Assembly (NCBI RefSeq): GCF_002868845.1
Contig: NZ_PKUB01000046.1
Span: 686 to 48,044 of the forward strand
From: Desulfuromonas sp.
Lineage (GTDB): Bacteria; Desulfobacterota; Desulfuromonadia; Desulfuromonadales; BM501
Reading direction: 5' to 3'
DNA length: 47,359 nucleotides
The notes beneath the pieces were generated by a model. The model was not told the DNA's origin. It saw only the letters and a list, made by a program, of their open reading frames with translations, and searched no databases. Below are positions 1-8,743 of the stretch, in pieces (position 1 is the first letter of the stretch; each line of letters starts with the position of its first letter). Position numbers and translations under genes: made by a program.

Positions 1-1
1 G

Positions 2-805
2 CTGAACGTCCTCGACTTCGAGAAGTTCTCCGCCCTGGCCAGGGAGATGGGGGTGCCGCTGATCGTGGACAACACCTTCCCCACCCCCTACCTGTGCCGT
101 CCCCTGGAGCACGGCGCCGACATCGTGATCCACTCGGCCACCAAGTACATCGACGGCCACGCCACCAGCGTCGGCGGGGTCATCGTCGACGGCGGCAAGT
201 TCGACTGGACGGGGGGCAAGTACCCCGAGCTGACCGAACCCGACGCCAGCTACCACGGCCTGCGGTACACGGAGAAGTTCGGCCCGGCCGCCTACATCGT
301 CAAGGCGCGCGCCCAGTACATGCGCGATTTGGGGGCGACCCCGGCGCCGATGAACGCCTTTCTCTTCAACCACGGCCTGACCACCCTGCCCCTGCGCATG
401 GAGCGCCACAGCGCCAACGCCCTGGCGATTGCCAAGTTCCTCGAGGGCCATCCCCTGGTCACGTGGGCCAACTACCCGGGCCTGGAGAGCCACCCGAGCT
501 ACGCCCTGGCGCAGAAGTACCTGCCCCTCGGGCAGAGCGGCGTGCTCTCCTTCGGCATCAAGGGAGGCCGCGAGGCCGGCGTCAAGTTCATGGAGGCGAC
601 CGAACTCATCGCCCTCGTGGTCCACGTCGGCGACGCCCGCAGCTGCGTGCTGCACCCGGCCAGCACCACCCACCGCCAGCTCACCGACGAGCAGCAGGTC
701 GCCTCGGGGGTCACCCCCGACCTGATCCGGCTGTCGGTCGGGATCGAGAACGTCGACGACCTCATCGCAGACATCGAGCAGGCTTTGCAGGCGAGTCAGG
801 GGTAA
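2..805 (+). CDS. O-acetylhomoserine sulfhydrylase, C-terminal part (cut by window edge)
   Basis: PLP-dependent Cys/Met-metabolism enzyme of the O-acetylhomoserine aminocarboxypropyltransferase group, which makes homocysteine (or methionine) from O-acetylhomoserine and sulfide or a thiol in the cytoplasm. The frame is open from base 2, so the N-terminal part lies outside the window; an internal ATG at 47 should not be taken as the start. Visible signatures are the PLP-aspartate stretch LIVDNTFPTP, the Schiff-base lysine motif SATKYIDGH, and the conserved C-terminal HPASTTHRQL and IRLSVGIEN. The product resembles the complete paralogue at 1644-2933 over its whole visible length but is clearly not identical. 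It ends in TAA and is followed by a strong intrinsic terminator, so the two paralogues are probably separate transcription units. Confidence 0.9.
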   Translation: MNVLDFEKFSALAREMGVPLIVDNTFPTPYLCRPLEHGADIVIHSATKYIDGHATSVGGVIVDGGKFDWTGGKYPELTEPDASYHGLRYTEKFGPAAYIVKARAQYMRDLGATPAPMNAFLFNHGLTTLPLRMERHSANALAIAKFLEGHPLVTWANYPGLESHPSYALAQKYLPLGQSGVLSFGIKGGREAGVKFMEATELIALVVHVGDARSCVLHPASTTHRQLTDEQQVASGVTPDLIRLSVGIENVDDLIADIEQALQASQG

Positions 806-819
806 TTGCCCGCCGACAA

Positions 820-869
820 CTTGAACAAACGGACGGCCTCCTTCTCGGGGGCCGTTTTTTTTGTTCAAG
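820..869 (+). terminator. Intrinsic terminator after first sulfhydrylase gene
   Basis: Nested hairpin: outer arms CTTGAACAAA (820-829) and TTTGTTCAAG (860-869), inner arms ACGGCC (833-838) and GGCCGT (850-855), with a T run at 855-862. It starts 15 nt after the TAA stop. The A-rich left arm also lets it work on the opposite strand. Confidence 0.85.
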
Positions 870-888
870 CGATACCCTGGAAGGCGGT

Positions 889-934
889 CTCACGCCCGTT
901 CGCTTCGCTCACTCAAGACGCAAAGCCGCAAAGG
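889..934 (+). repeat. Intergenic repeat unit A, copy 1
   Basis: 46-nt unit beginning CTCACGCCCGTTCGCTTCGC and ending GCCGCAAAGG. It matches copy 2 at 1315-1360 with a single mismatch. It shares its start (CTCACGCCCG) and its end (GCCGCAAAGG) with unit B, so A and B look like diverged members of one family. Confidence 0.85.
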
Positions 935-949
935 AAGTCCTGAAACCGT

Positions 950-998
950 CTCACGCCCGCTCGCTATGCTCGCTCATGGCCGCAAAGGTCGCTAAGGA
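950..998 (+). repeat. Intergenic repeat unit B, copy 1
   Basis: 49-nt unit beginning CTCACGCCCGCTCGCTATGC, repeated at 1377-1425 with one mismatch (C versus T near the 3' end). It contains a short self-complementary core, GAGCGAGCATAGCGAGC when read on the minus strand. It lies 15 nt after unit A, the same arrangement as in the second copy. Confidence 0.85.
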
Positions 999-1073
999 TA
1001 TCCAAGGCCAAAAGCCTCTTTTCTGTTAAAGGCCAAATGCTGTCCCCCCTCTCGCCGCCGCCGGAGCGGAGCG

Positions 1074-1142
1074 GATGAATTTGGGGCTAAGCGGACGATT
1101 GTCCGAAGCCGCAGGCGAGTTCTCGTCCGCGCCCAATTCATC
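1074..1142. repeat. Long imperfect inverted repeat (hairpin element)
   Basis: The left arm GATGAATTTGGG (1074-1085) pairs with CCCAATTCATC (1132-1142) with one bulged T. Inside it GCGGACGA (1091-1098) pairs with TCGTCCGC (1123-1130), and CGGAC-GATT-GTCCG (1092-1105) is an alternative local hairpin. The two nested stems make a strong foldback in either DNA or RNA. Function unknown; it resembles REP- or MITE-type intergenic elements in form only. Confidence 0.7.
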
Positions 1143-1165
1143 TGCGCAGCAGAGGGAACCCGCTG

Positions 1166-1262
1166 TCGCCGAAGGCGATGGCGGGCAAGACGTCGGGGGC
1201 GCCCCGGGGTCCAGGGGATGGGGCGGTCAATCCCCTGGTCGCCTGCGGGGGCGAGTCCCCGC
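1166..1262. repeat. Run of short GC-rich hairpins
   Basis: Three local stem-loops follow one another: TCGCC-GAA-GGCGA (1166-1178), CCAGGGGA (1211-1218) with TCCCCTGG (1231-1238), and GCGGGG-GCGAGT-CCCCGC (1245-1262). None carries a T run, so they are not ordinary terminators. They may belong to the same intergenic element as the larger hairpin just upstream. Confidence 0.6.
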
Positions 1263-1314
1263 GGTTGGTCGGTTATGGTTCACCACAATCGCAACCCACC
1301 CCGAAAAACCCTGC

Positions 1315-1360
1315 CTCACGCCCGTTCGCTTCGCTCTCTCAAGACGCAAAGCCGCAAAGG
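1315..1360 (+). repeat. Intergenic repeat unit A, copy 2
   Basis: Second copy of the 46-nt unit at 889-934, one mismatch, in the same orientation and 426 nt downstream. Confidence 0.85.
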
Positions 1361-1376
1361 GAATCCTCAAATCGGC

Positions 1377-1425
1377 CTCACGCCCGCTCGCTATGCTCGC
1401 TCATGGCCGCAAAGGTCGTTAAGGA
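1377..1425 (+). repeat. Intergenic repeat unit B, copy 2
   Basis: Second copy of the 49-nt unit at 950-998, one mismatch, same orientation, 427 nt downstream. The A-to-B spacing is 15-16 nt in both copies, so the pair behaves as one composite unit. Confidence 0.85.
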
Positions 1426-1578
1426 AACCGGAAACCAAACGCTGCTCTTTTCCCCTGGGCCTCCGCGCGCCTACGGTGCTAATCCTTCGACAGGAGGCCT
1501 GTCCCCCTGCATATATCCCCCCCAAGACCCGATTCGCTCAACCTCTCTGGTATAATTTTGGGGAACAAAAACTTATTC

Positions 1579-2933
<1,355 letters not shown>

Positions 2934-2957
2934 GGCTTTTACGGGGGATGAAACGAC

Positions 2958-2987
2958 AAAAGCGGATCCTGCAACGGATCCGCTTTT
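2958..2987 (+). terminator. Intrinsic terminator after metY
   Basis: Perfect 12-bp stem AAAAGCGGATCC (2958-2969) and GGATCCGCTTTT (2976-2987) around a six-nt loop, 24 nt after the stop. The AAAA and TTTT ends make it potentially bidirectional. Confidence 0.9.
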
Positions 2988-3055
2988 GTATTGGGGCCGG
3001 CGACCCCTTGTTTGTCCGCGAGGGCACGACCTCCCCTTCATGAAAAGCCTTTTTA

Positions 3056-3084
3056 TTGCCCTGCCGGACCCCTCATGGTAATGT
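3056..3084 (+). promoter_or_regulatory. Possible promoter of lpxL
   Basis: TTGCCC (3056-3061), 17-nt spacer, TAATGT (3079-3084). The -10 hexamer is poor (3 of 6), so this is only a candidate. It sits between the metY terminator and the lpxL start. Confidence 0.3.
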
Positions 3085-3130
3085 TCCGTGGTCGATTCGA
3101 AAAGACTCACTCGCCCAGGACCCACCTCCC

Positions 3131-4042
3131 ATGCCGAAACGCTTTCTGAAAAACATCGCCGAGTACGGAATGTTCCTCGTTCTGGCCCTGGTTGTCCGGG
3201 CCCTGCCGCGAGGGGCCGCCTTCCGCCTCGGCACCCTCCTCGGCCACCTCTCCCGGCACCTGCAGCCGGGCAGGCGCCGCACCGCGGCGGAAAACCTGCG
3301 CCTGGCCTTCCCCGACATGCCGGAGAACGAGGTGCGCGAGACGCTCCGCAAAATCTTCGTTCACCTCGGAACGAGCGGGGTGGAGATGCTGCGGCTCGAC
3401 CTGTTCAAGGGAAAGGCGGACCTGGAGAAGTATTTTTCCTTCGAGGGGATGGAGCACCTGGAGGAGGCCTTCGCCATGGGCAAGGGAGTCTTCCTGCTGA
3501 GCGGTCACGTCGGTTTCTGGGAGGTGGGGACCTTCTTCATGCCGACCCTCGGCTTTCCCGTCGACTTCGTCGCCAAGAAGATGAAAAACCCCTACGTGGA
3601 CCGTTTCTTCACCCGGGTGCGGGAAGCGGCCGGGGGGCGCTGCATCGACAGCAAGAAGGGGGCGCGCAGAATCGTCCGTTCCCTGGCCGAGAACCGCGCG
3701 GTCGCGGTTTTGATCGACCAGCACGCCCGGCCGAAGGAGGCGGTGGTGGTCGATTTCTTCAACCGCCCGGCGCACACCACCCCGATCATCGCCCGCATCG
3801 CCATGAAAAACGGCACCCCGATCGTCCCCGTCTTCGTCCACCGCACACAGGACAACCACTACCGGGTCACCATCGAGCCGATGATCCTCCTGGAGAAAAA
3901 GTCCGACGAAGAGGCCGTCACCCGCGGGACCTCCCTGCTGACCGGGGTCATCGAGGCGGCGGTCCGCGAGGACATCAGCCAATGGTTCTGGGTCCACCGC
4001 CGCTGGCGGGCGCAGAAACCGCCGAAAAAGACGGCCGCCTGA
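3131..4042 (+). CDS. lpxL: Lipid A late acyltransferase (LpxL/HtrB family)
   Basis: 303-residue inner-membrane-associated acyltransferase of the LpxL/LpxM family, which transfers a secondary acyl chain from acyl-ACP to a Kdo-lipid A precursor at the cytoplasmic face. The HX4E catalytic motif is visible as H126 to E131 in SGHVGFWE, and residues 12-24 form a hydrophobic N-terminal anchor. I chose ATG 3131 (MPKRFLKNIAEYG) because an in-frame extension to 3056 would add 25 atypical residues and overlap the putative promoter; AGGA at 3117-3120 is the likely ribosome site. trmL follows after 37 nt and is probably cotranscribed. The sequence does not show which acyl position is modified. Confidence 0.88.
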   Translation: MPKRFLKNIAEYGMFLVLALVVRALPRGAAFRLGTLLGHLSRHLQPGRRRTAAENLRLAFPDMPENEVRETLRKIFVHLGTSGVEMLRLDLFKGKADLEKYFSFEGMEHLEEAFAMGKGVFLLSGHVGFWEVGTFFMPTLGFPVDFVAKKMKNPYVDRFFTRVREAAGGRCIDSKKGARRIVRSLAENRAVAVLIDQHARPKEAVVVDFFNRPAHTTPIIARIAMKNGTPIVPVFVHRTQDNHYRVTIEPMILLEKKSDEEAVTRGTSLLTGVIEAAVREDISQWFWVHRRWRAQKPPKKTAA

Positions 4043-4079
4043 GGCCCGCCCCCCTTTCCCACCAGGAATCCCGCCGGCC

Positions 4080-4556
4080 ATGCCGTCAGAGACCCCCTTT
4101 CACATCGTCCTCATCGAACCGGAGATCCCCCCAAACACGGGGAACATCGCCCGGCTGTGCGCGGCGACCGGAACCGCCCTGCACCTGGTCGGCCCCCTCG
4201 GGTTTTCCCTCGACGACCGCTACCTGCGCCGCGCGGGCCTCGACTACTGGCCGGCGGTGAAGCTGCAGCGCTGGGACAGCTTCGACGAGCTGGCCCGGGC
4301 CCACCCGGACGGCCGCTTCTGGTACGCCACGAAACGGGCGAAGATCTCTTACGCCGATGCGGCCTTCGAAGAGGGCGACTTCCTCGTCTTCGGCAAGGAG
4401 ACGGCCGGGCTTCCGGAGGCGCTGCTGGAGAAGAACCCCGGACGGGCGATCCGCATCCCCATCTTCACCGAGGCGGTGCGCAGCCTCAACCTCTCCACCG
4501 CGGCCGGCATCGTCCTCTACGAGGCGCTGCGCCAGGCCGGACGCCTGAGCGACTAG
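4080..4556 (+). CDS. trmL: tRNA (cytidine(34)-2'-O)-methyltransferase TrmL
   Basis: 158-residue SPOUT-class methyltransferase that methylates the 2'-OH of the wobble nucleotide in certain leucine tRNAs using SAM; such enzymes work as homodimers with a trefoil knot. Family landmarks are the N-terminal LIEPEIPPNTGNIARLCAATG, the central VFGKETAGLPEALL, and the C-terminal knot segment IPIFTEAVRSLNLSTAAGIVLYEALRQ. Length matches TrmL (about 155-160). The gene is read after lpxL and ends tail-to-tail with ogt: its TAG at 4554-4556 overlaps the TAG of ogt by four bases, sharing the palindrome CTAG. Confidence 0.93.
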   Translation: MPSETPFHIVLIEPEIPPNTGNIARLCAATGTALHLVGPLGFSLDDRYLRRAGLDYWPAVKLQRWDSFDELARAHPDGRFWYATKRAKISYADAAFEEGDFLVFGKETAGLPEALLEKNPGRAIRIPIFTEAVRSLNLSTAAGIVLYEALRQAGRLSD

Positions 4557-5083
4557 GCGCCTCCCTTCCTTTCGAAATCGAGCAGCCACGCCTTGGTGGC
4601 GATCCCCTCCCCGGCCGAATAGCCTGTCAGCTTCCCCCCGGCCCCCATCACCCTGTGGCAGGGAATCGCCAGGGGGTAAGGGTTGGCGGCCATGACCCGG
4701 CCCACGGCCCGGGCCGCGCCGGGACGGCCCGCCAGAGAGGCCAGTTTCCCGTAGGCGACGGTTTCGCCGTAGGGTACGTTCGCCAGGGCCAGGGAGACCT
4801 GTCGGGCGAAAGGACTGAGCCGCGCCAGGTCGAGGGGGAGGTCGAAGGAGCGCCGCTCCCCGGCAAAGTACTCCTCCAACTGCTCCGCGGCCGCGTCGAG
4901 GACGCCGCCGGCGCCCGGCACGGCATTCGGGTGGCGTTCAGCGATCTCTTCTTCGGCGTCCGCCCTGTTTCCCCGGAGAAGGAGCTCCACGAGGGTCCCC
5001 TCCCGGGCGACCAGGCCGACCCACCCGACCGGGACCCGGCAGAGGGCGTAGGCCGTCCCTTTCCCGACATCCCCCCTGTTCAT
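4553..5083 (-). CDS. ogt: Methylated-DNA--protein-cysteine methyltransferase
   Basis: 176-residue suicide DNA-repair protein that moves the alkyl group from O6-alkylguanine (or O4-alkylthymine) onto its own cysteine. The acceptor is C142 in the motif IPCHRVMGAGG, followed by the conserved LTGYSAGEGIATKAWLL helix; the DNA-binding helix-turn-helix is around VPYGETVAYGKLASLAGRP. The N-terminal third is the usual variable domain. ATG 5083 gives the family length, overlaps the murJ stop in an ATGA junction, and has AAGAGG just upstream. The same frame stays open for another kilobase inside murJ, but that extension is antisense-frame noise. Probably translated by coupling with murJ. Confidence 0.93.
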   Translation of the reverse strand: MNRGDVGKGTAYALCRVPVGWVGLVAREGTLVELLLRGNRADAEEEIAERHPNAVPGAGGVLDAAAEQLEEYFAGERRSFDLPLDLARLSPFARQVSLALANVPYGETVAYGKLASLAGRPGAARAVGRVMAANPYPLAIPCHRVMGAGGKLTGYSAGEGIATKAWLLDFERKGGA

Positions 5084-6651
5084 CCTCTTCCCCCGAGCCG
5101 GCCCCGAACCATAGACAGCGCCTCGCGCGCCTCGGGAATCCCCAGCGCCAGGCACCCCAGCCCGTAGACGAGCACCCCGGCGGCGAGGCCGCCTCCGAGA
5201 ACCGCCCCCTTCGCCAGGGCGGCGCCGGGAACCGCCCAGGCGCCGTAATCGAGGATATGCCGCACGACGAGGACCATGAGGGCGGTGACGACCCCGACCC
5301 GGGCGAGGCTCCAGGCCAGGGGACGAAGCCCGAGGGGGCCGACCTTGCGGCGCAGCGCCACAAGGAGGGCCAGGCCGTTGAAGGCCGAGGCGAGGGTCAG
5401 GGCGACGGCCAGGCCGACGTGTCCCAGCGGCCCCATGAGGGCGAGGCCGAGGCCAGCGTTGACCAGCAGGGTCCAGAAGGAAATCACCACCGGGGTGCGG
5501 GTATCCTTGCGGGCGTAGAAGGCCGGCACCACAACCCGGCTGACCCCGACGAAGAAGAGACCCGGGGCGAAGGCGGCCAGTGCCGCGGCGGTCTGCTCCA
5601 CGTCGCCGAAGGAGAAGGCCCCCTTCATGAAGAAGAGGCTGTAGACCGGCTCCGCGCAGAGGACCAGCCCCGCGGCGGCCGGGACCGTCACCAGGGCGAT
5701 CAGGCCGAGGGCGAAGCGCAGCGATTCCTTCACCCCCTCCCCTTCCCCGAGGGCGGCCTGCCGGCTCATGGCCGGGAGGACGGCCTGGGCGAGGGCGGCG
5801 ACGAAGATGCCGTTCGGAAACTCGAAGAGGCGCTGGCCGTAATACAGGTAGGAGACGCTCCCCTCCGGAAGGAAGGAGGCGAGCAGGCGGGTCACCACGA
5901 CATTGATCTGGTAGATCGCCACACCGGCGATCCCGGGAAGCATGAGGCGGGCGATCTTGCCCACGGCGGGATGGGCGAAGCTGAAGTCGAGGCGCAGCCG
6001 GATCCCCTTGCGCCGCAGGACCGGGAACTGGGCCAGGAGCTGGACCGCTCCGCCGATCACCACCCCGATCGCCAGGGCGGAGATCGGAATCTCCATGACG
6101 GGAGCGAGAAACCAGGCGGTCGCGATCATGCACAGGTTCAGAAAGAGGGGCGAGAGGGCGGGCAGGAAGTAGTGCCCCAGCACGTTGAGCACGCCGGTGA
6201 CGAGGGCGAGGAGGCTGACGAAGAAGATATACGGGAACATGATCCGGTTGAGCAGGTCGGTAAGGGCGAGCTTCCCCTCGACGGCCCCGAATCCGAAACC
6301 GATCCCCCGAACGATCCAGGGAGAACCGACAATGCCGAGCAGGGTCACGACCGCCATCACCAGCAGGAGCAGGGTCCAGCAGACCCGGGCCACCCTCTCG
6401 GCCTCCTCCCTGCCCTGCCGGTGGTAGACGTCGGCGAAGGTGGGGACGAAGGCGGCGGTCAGGGTGCCCTCGGCGAAGAAGCGCCGCAGCAGGTTGGGGA
6501 TCGTGAAGGCCATGAAGAAGGCGTCGGTGCCGAAGCCGGCTCCGAACCAGGCGGCCACCACCATGTCCCTGACCAGGCCCACGACGCGGCTCAGGGCGGT
6601 CGCCGCTCCCATGACTCCGGTAGCGCGCGATATTTCCTTCTTCTCGGACAT
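5080..6651 (-). CDS. murJ: Lipid II flippase MurJ (MviN)
   Basis: 523-residue polytopic inner-membrane protein of the MOP superfamily, which flips lipid II from the cytoplasmic to the periplasmic side for peptidoglycan synthesis. Family features are the N-terminal ATALSRVVGLVRDMVVAAWFGAG with its conserved arginines, RRFFAEGTLTAAFVPTFADV, and about 14 hydrophobic segments spread over the whole length. Size is typical (about 510-525). ATG 6651 opens directly into MSEKKEISRATGVMGAATALSR. It overlaps ogt downstream by four bases. It is divergent from rpsT across a 237-nt region that holds the rpsT promoter and a 9-bp palindrome which could belong to murJ control. Confidence 0.95.
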   Translation of the reverse strand: MSEKKEISRATGVMGAATALSRVVGLVRDMVVAAWFGAGFGTDAFFMAFTIPNLLRRFFAEGTLTAAFVPTFADVYHRQGREEAERVARVCWTLLLLVMAVVTLLGIVGSPWIVRGIGFGFGAVEGKLALTDLLNRIMFPYIFFVSLLALVTGVLNVLGHYFLPALSPLFLNLCMIATAWFLAPVMEIPISALAIGVVIGGAVQLLAQFPVLRRKGIRLRLDFSFAHPAVGKIARLMLPGIAGVAIYQINVVVTRLLASFLPEGSVSYLYYGQRLFEFPNGIFVAALAQAVLPAMSRQAALGEGEGVKESLRFALGLIALVTVPAAAGLVLCAEPVYSLFFMKGAFSFGDVEQTAAALAAFAPGLFFVGVSRVVVPAFYARKDTRTPVVISFWTLLVNAGLGLALMGPLGHVGLAVALTLASAFNGLALLVALRRKVGPLGLRPLAWSLARVGVVTALMVLVVRHILDYGAWAVPGAALAKGAVLGGGLAAGVLVYGLGCLALGIPEAREALSMVRGRLGGRG

Positions 6652-6712
6652 GGCCAGACGTATCTCTCCGGACTGCAGGAAGGCCGGCCGAGGCCGGTCC
6701 GATTCGACCGAG

Positions 6713-6736
6713 AGGGATTATTTTTTTATAATCCCT
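6713..6736. repeat. 9-bp palindrome in the murJ-rpsT intergenic region
   Basis: Perfect inverted repeat AGGGATTAT (6713-6721), a T6 loop, and ATAATCCCT (6728-6736). It lies 62 nt upstream of murJ and about 65 nt upstream of the rpsT promoter. It could be an operator or part of the murJ promoter region; I see no matching full promoter. Confidence 0.45.
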
Positions 6737-6800
6737 ACACCTAGGTCTCTATCTACCTGAATAACATACCATTTAAGACAAACATTGGACTTATTTTATC

Positions 6801-6829
6801 TTGACTCCAGTCCTCCCGGGTGGTATAAA
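6801..6829 (+). promoter_or_regulatory. Sigma70 promoter of rpsT
   Basis: TTGACT (6801-6806), exactly 17 nt, TATAAA (6824-6829). Both hexamers match the consensus at 5 of 6 positions. The rpsT start is 59 nt beyond the -10 hexamer. Confidence 0.8.
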
Positions 6830-6888
6830 TCTTCGCGTCGGGGGATGACCCGTCACCATTCCAAAACACTTCCAAAAGGAGACAAACC

Positions 6889-7155
6889 TTGGCCAACCAT
6901 AAGTCAGCGATCAAAAGGATCAAGCAAAACGCCAAACGCCAGGCCCGCAACAGCCATATCCGATCGACCATGCGCACCTTCGTCAAGCAGCTTCGCACCG
7001 CCGTTGCCGGCGGCGACGTCGAAGCCGCCAAGGTCGCCCTGGAGCGGGTCGTGCCCTATATCGACAAGGCTGCCACCAAGGGGGTCATTCACAAATCGAC
7101 CGCCAGCCGCAAGATTTCCCGCCTGACCCGCCTGGTGAACACCATCCAGGCTTAG
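6889..7155 (+). CDS. rpsT: 30S ribosomal protein S20
   Basis: 88-residue basic protein of the small ribosomal subunit, typical S20 in length and content: N-terminal [20 protein letters not shown], a helical middle, and C-terminal [17 protein letters not shown]. The start is TTG at 6889, fixed by the family N-terminus and by AAAAGGAG (6874-6881) upstream. A TTG start for rpsT is notable because E. coli rpsT also uses a weak UUG start linked to autogenous control; whether that applies here is inference. Strong promoter upstream, strong terminator downstream. Confidence 0.97.
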   Translation: MANHKSAIKRIKQNAKRQARNSHIRSTMRTFVKQLRTAVAGGDVEAAKVALERVVPYIDKAATKGVIHKSTASRKISRLTRLVNTIQA

Positions 7156-7177
7156 TTCCGACACAGCAAAGCATTTT

Positions 7178-7207
7178 AAAAAAGGGGCCCTCGAGGCCCC
7201 TTTTTTT
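7178..7207. terminator. Bidirectional terminator between rpsT and holA
   Basis: GGGGCC (7184-7189), loop CTCGA, GGCCCC (7195-7200), flanked by six A on the left and seven T on the right (7201-7207). It therefore serves both rpsT (+) and the convergent leuS-lptE-holA operon (-). Confidence 0.92.
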
Positions 7208-7210
7208 CGT

Positions 7211-8215
7211 TCAACGCCCGCCCCCCTGACCCACCAGACCGTACAGGAGCCTGTCGAGCAGGGCCCCTGGACTGCCGCCGCTCGACTTGAGAGCGAGGTC
7301 GGTTTCGAGAAAAAGGTTGAAGGCTTCCCGATACTGGGCCGCGTTAAAGCGGCTCGCCTGCTCGGCAATATCCTTCATGAAATAGGGGTTAACCCCGATC
7401 CGCCGCGAAAGTTCTTTAAAAGGCACCCCCTGATCCTGCAGTGACCGTGTCTTCCAGAGCTGACGGAAATGACGCACGAGCATCGACAGGACCACGAGCG
7501 GAGCGACCCCCTCTTCGAGGAGTCTGCGCAGCAGCCTCGTCGCCTCCCCGAGCTTTCGCCTGCCGAGGGCGTTGGTCAGATCGAAGATGCTGTCTGCCCG
7601 GGTGTCGGAGACGATGGCCGCCACGTCCCCCTCTTCGGCCAGGGTCTTTTCCCCCATGTACTGAAAAAGCTTGGAGAGTTCGCCGTGGACTTCCTGCAGG
7701 TTGGTCCCGACCCGCCGGCAGAACAGGGCCATGGCCTCTTCGGTCAAGGAGCGCCCGGCCTGCCGCGCCTGTTCCTTGACAAAGGCGGGGATCTGGTTGT
7801 CGTAGAGCTTTTTGAACTCGACCAGGGCGCCTCGCTTGCGGAACTCCTGGTAGAACTTGCGGCGCCCGTCGATCTTATCGGCAACGAGGACGAGAACGGT
7901 TTCGGGAACGGGGTCCTTCAGGTAGGGGAGCAGGGCGTCGAGTTCGGCGGCCTTGAGGTGCTGGGCGCCCCTGACGATCACCAGTCGCTGCCGAGCGAAA
8001 ACGGGCAGGGTGCGCACTTCGTCGAGCAGGGCTCCGGCGGTCGCCTCGCGGCCGTCGAAGCTGGTCAGGTTGAAGTCCCTCTCCGCGGGGGGGACGGTGG
8101 CGTCCCGGACCCTTCCGAGGGCCTCTTCGAGGGAGAACGTCTCCTCCCCGTAGAGCAGGAGCAGCCCCGGGACCTTGTGCTCATTGAGGGCGCGATTGAG
8201 TTCACCGACTGTCAT
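7211..8215 (-). CDS. holA: DNA polymerase III subunit delta
   Basis: 334-residue clamp-loader subunit that opens the beta sliding clamp. Delta has an AAA+-like fold without a nucleotide-binding motif, and none is seen here. Recognisable parts are the N-terminal LLLYGEETFSLEEALGRVRD, LVIVRGAQHLKAAELDALLPYL, and the C-terminal collar region with RRLGV-like RRIGVNPYFMKDIAEQASRFN. Length matches the family. It is the last gene of leuS-lptE-holA, 18 nt after lptE, an order shared by many proteobacteria, and ends next to the shared terminator. Confidence 0.93.
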   Translation of the reverse strand: MTVGELNRALNEHKVPGLLLLYGEETFSLEEALGRVRDATVPPAERDFNLTSFDGREATAGALLDEVRTLPVFARQRLVIVRGAQHLKAAELDALLPYLKDPVPETVLVLVADKIDGRRKFYQEFRKRGALVEFKKLYDNQIPAFVKEQARQAGRSLTEEAMALFCRRVGTNLQEVHGELSKLFQYMGEKTLAEEGDVAAIVSDTRADSIFDLTNALGRRKLGEATRLLRRLLEEGVAPLVVLSMLVRHFRQLWKTRSLQDQGVPFKELSRRIGVNPYFMKDIAEQASRFNAAQYREAFNLFLETDLALKSSGGSPGALLDRLLYGLVGQGGGR

Positions 8216-8233
8216 GGTCTACCCGGAGGTGGT

Positions 8234-8743
8234 TCAGAAACGGTTCACGACGCGAAAGTAAAGTTCTTCGGCAATCCGCTCGGCGGCGAGGGCGGTGGCG
8301 GTGGCCTCGTTGTCCTCCTGAAGGGCCTTGTCGTCGGCAGCGGGATACTCTTCGCTCCAGGCGACCTTCCCCTTCCAAAGGACCTTGCCGTCCCGGCCGC
8401 GCCGCATGACGGCGTTGATCGTCACTTCAGAGCGGTACTCGGTGATCTCGTCGAGGGCGTCGTAGGAGATCGGCAGAGTGGTGTACGACTGGACGGTGCC
8501 GGACAGGACCGCGTCGGCCGCCTTCGCATCCTCGCTCAGGCGCCACCCGCCGCGCCGGGAGAATTGCTCCACCACACGGTTGGTCACGGTGTTCTCGAGA
8601 AACGGCTCGGTGGAGCGGTTGGCGAACATGTCCACGTAAACCGTCTCCAGGCCCTCGGGACGGGAGGCGCCGTCCCAGCCGAACCGGTAGCCGCAGCCGC
8701 CGAGCAGAAACAGCGCAAGGGCCAGGAGCAGGAACCGGCGCAT
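8234..8743 (-). CDS. lptE: LPS-assembly lipoprotein LptE
   Basis: 169-residue outer-membrane lipoprotein that plugs LptD and helps insert lipopolysaccharide. The N-terminus [17 protein letters not shown] is a lipoprotein signal with the lipidated cysteine at position 17, followed by GYRF, the classic LptE beginning. The fold segment VDMFANRSTEPFLENTVTNRVVEQF is typical. ATG 8743 overlaps the leuS stop by one base (TGATG), so translation is probably coupled. The open frame runs further upstream inside leuS, but that part has no family similarity. Position between leuS and holA is the usual one. Confidence 0.92.
   Translation of the reverse strand: MRRFLLLALALFLLGGCGYRFGWDGASRPEGLETVYVDMFANRSTEPFLENTVTNRVVEQFSRRGGWRLSEDAKAADAVLSGTVQSYTTLPISYDALDEITEYRSEVTINAVMRRGRDGKVLWKGKVAWSEEYPAADDKALQEDNEATATALAAERIAEELYFRVVNRF

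Noticed and set aside
889-1425. CRISPR array
   Set aside because: Only two copies of a two-part unit, unequal spacing between parts, no spacer-sized regular units, no cas gene in the window.
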